Shown here: positions 49,711 to 50,530 of the stretch, one piece after another
How positions within the stretch are numbered: position 1 is the stretch's first letter
Layout: the number at the start of each line of letters is the position of its first letter
Assembly: GCA_024684085.1 (NCBI GenBank)
Contig: JAIKXM010000011.1
Location: 1 to 50,530 of the forward strand
DNA length: 50,530 nt
Direction: 5' to 3'
From: Lachnospiraceae bacterium
GTDB taxonomy: Bacteria; Bacillota; Clostridia; Lachnospirales; Lachnospiraceae
Notes under the pieces: model-generated
The model's input: the letters and a program-made list of their open reading frames with translations, nothing else
Told to the model about the DNA's origin: nothing
Databases searched by the model: none
Position numbers and translations under genes: made by a program

Positions 49711-50243
49711 TGCCTTGTGTGTTCTCTCCTTTCCGTTCCCATGGATTTGCCTTAGGTTGTGCGGTACCTGCTCATTTACGTTTCACCTTTTCCGCTGTCA
49801 GGTATTCCATGGAGCATACATTTGATTACACGGTTACATTGTTCAGCCCTTTGGCAACGCCCATTTCAGAACATTACCTACTACGGCTTCTGCTGACTTC
49901 TCACAGTTCGTTGTTACTACGGCAAATGAGACCGCCTGTGAGACCTCGCGGGATAAGCCTACCATTCTTTCCTCGTCTACCTGCCTGATCTACGCCTACG
50001 GGTTACGGTTGCCTTTTGGATTTCACTGCTCTAAGCCAGCTAGTCCGCCGCAGACGCCTTAATATCAGGTTTCTGTTCGTCAGGCTACGATTTCGCTATC
50101 CCTTCTTCTCGCCTACATCTCACGATGCAAACCTTGGGAGTCGCTTTGGGGTTCGTCGGCAACTACGCCCCACGTGGACTTTCACCACAGACCGGCGGCA
50201 TGCCCGCCATACTTAGAAACGTGCGCCGCCAGGCGCACCGCAA

Positions 50244-50275
50244 AAAGCACAGCGCAAATTACCACGCTGTGCTTT
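50244..50275 (-). terminator. Terminator of the BspA-like gene and intron target
   Basis: Minus strand AAAGCACAGCG and CGCTGTGCTTT form a perfect 11-bp stem with a 10-base loop, followed by TT and GCG, then the intron. It ends the gene whose stop is at 50279. Confidence 0.92.
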
Positions 50276-50278
50276 GAC

Positions 50279-50530
50279 TCAGTACGATTTAATTTTTACG
50301 GTCACCGCCTGTCCCTTTTTCCGAAACAGTTTTTGATAAAATTTCTTCCGGCTCTTCGGCACCTTTATGACCGCTTTTTTATGAATCCCCTTTAGCGCGT
50401 TCTTGCCGACATGCTCCAGTTCTGTAGATTTAATGGTGACGGTTCGTAATTTTTTCGCATTGTAAAACGCTTTTGTTCCGATCGTTTCCACATTTTCCGG
50501 TATCTTCACTTTCGTGAGCGACTCACATCC
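50279..50530 (-). CDS. BspA-type leucine-rich-repeat protein, C-terminal fragment
   Basis: Only the last 83 residues are inside the window; the frame is open to the right edge. It reads CESLTKVKIPENVETIGTKA at the start, followed by KKLRTVTIKS, ALKGIHKKAVIKVP and ending in VTVKIKSY. This is the LRR_5 (BspA/Treponema) repeat with its usual closing segment, found in large secreted surface proteins. The 5' part, signal peptide and any anchor lie outside the window. Confidence 0.85.
   Translation of the reverse strand, partial: GCESLTKVKIPENVETIGTKAFYNAKKLRTVTIKSTELEHVGKNALKGIHKKAVIKVPKSRKKFYQKLFRKKGQAVTVKIKSY

Larger units (their letters stand above)
48365..50238 (-). mobile_element. Group IIC (bacterial class C) intron
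   Basis: About 1874 bp on the minus strand. The 5' end is GTGCGCC at 50238; the 3' end CCTACTCGAT lies at about 48365. Domain V (48396-48429) reads GAACCGCCGTATGCC then GGCACGTACGGTGGTG, with the CGC triad typical of class C, and domain VI (48371-48391) is a short G/C stem. The block GTGAGAAGTCAGCAGAAG around 49900 is another class C landmark. The intron sits 5 bp behind a terminator hairpin, the known insertion preference of this class. The 528 bp before the reading frame (49711-50238) hold domains I-III and no gene. Confidence 0.93.

Noticed and set aside
49441-50395. Several plus-strand reading frames over the intron
   Set aside because: They are antisense to intron RNA domains and maturase and show no protein family features.

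Overview
The window looks like chromosomal DNA of an anaerobic, low-to-mid-GC Gram-positive of the class Clostridia, most likely family Lachnospiraceae (a Butyrivibrio/Roseburia-type genome is my guess). The reasons are AGGAGG-type ribosome sites, occasional TTG starts, lipoproteins and sortase-type surface proteins, clostripain-family peptidase, DUF975 and DUF1934 proteins, VanR/VanS-type regulators, a Gram-positive ABC polysaccharide exporter and a class C group II intron. No tRNA, rRNA, CRISPR array or phage block was seen.

Layout. (1) 1-9.7 kb, mostly housekeeping: a minus-strand series of FKBP/trigger-factor-like lipoprotein, asnS, CwlO-like NlpC/P60 hydrolase and guaA ending in a strong terminator. 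It diverges from a plus-strand ispE, GntR/FCD regulator and DUF1934 group; the two divergent promoters seem to share one palindromic -35 hexamer. Two unrecognised membrane proteins follow. (2) 9.8-20 kb: a minus-strand group encoding a clostripain-like membrane peptidase, a 1321-residue hybrid histidine kinase and a large secreted beta-helix protein. (3) 20-27.4 kb: DUF975 membrane protein, an OmpR-type response regulator with its VanS-like kinase, a class B-like sortase and a beta-helix surface protein with a Pro/Thr stalk and a sortase-type tail. Two promoters here carry direct repeats on an 11-bp grid, as OmpR-family regulators bind. (4) 27.4-44.2 kb, all minus strand: a surface polysaccharide locus. 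It holds rfbA, rfbB and rfbC (dTDP-rhamnose branch, rfbD not present), a Wzm/Wzt exporter whose ATPase has a C-terminal Wzt-type domain, a methyltransferase fused to a kinase-like domain, two large GT2 glycosyltransferases, two membrane-anchored GH25 muramidases and, at its end, thiamine pyrophosphokinase. (5) 44.2-50.5 kb: a structured dispersed repeat, a large InlB-repeat surface protein, a group IIC intron sitting directly behind a transcription terminator and carrying a frameshifted maturase, and the 3' end of a BspA-type leucine-rich-repeat protein.

How it fits together. Most of the window builds, anchors or remodels the cell envelope. In the polysaccharide locus, rfbAB/C would supply activated sugar, the GT2 enzymes extend a chain, the methyltransferase-kinase fusion may cap it as WbdD does in Gram-negative O9a, Wzt may read the cap, Wzm exports, and the GH25 muramidases may open or trim peptidoglycan where the polymer is attached. 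The capping idea is inference from domain order and motifs. A second theme is short repeated DNA at gene ends and promoters: duplicated 3' gene ends, tandem repeats between glycosyltransferase genes, and phased operator-like repeats.
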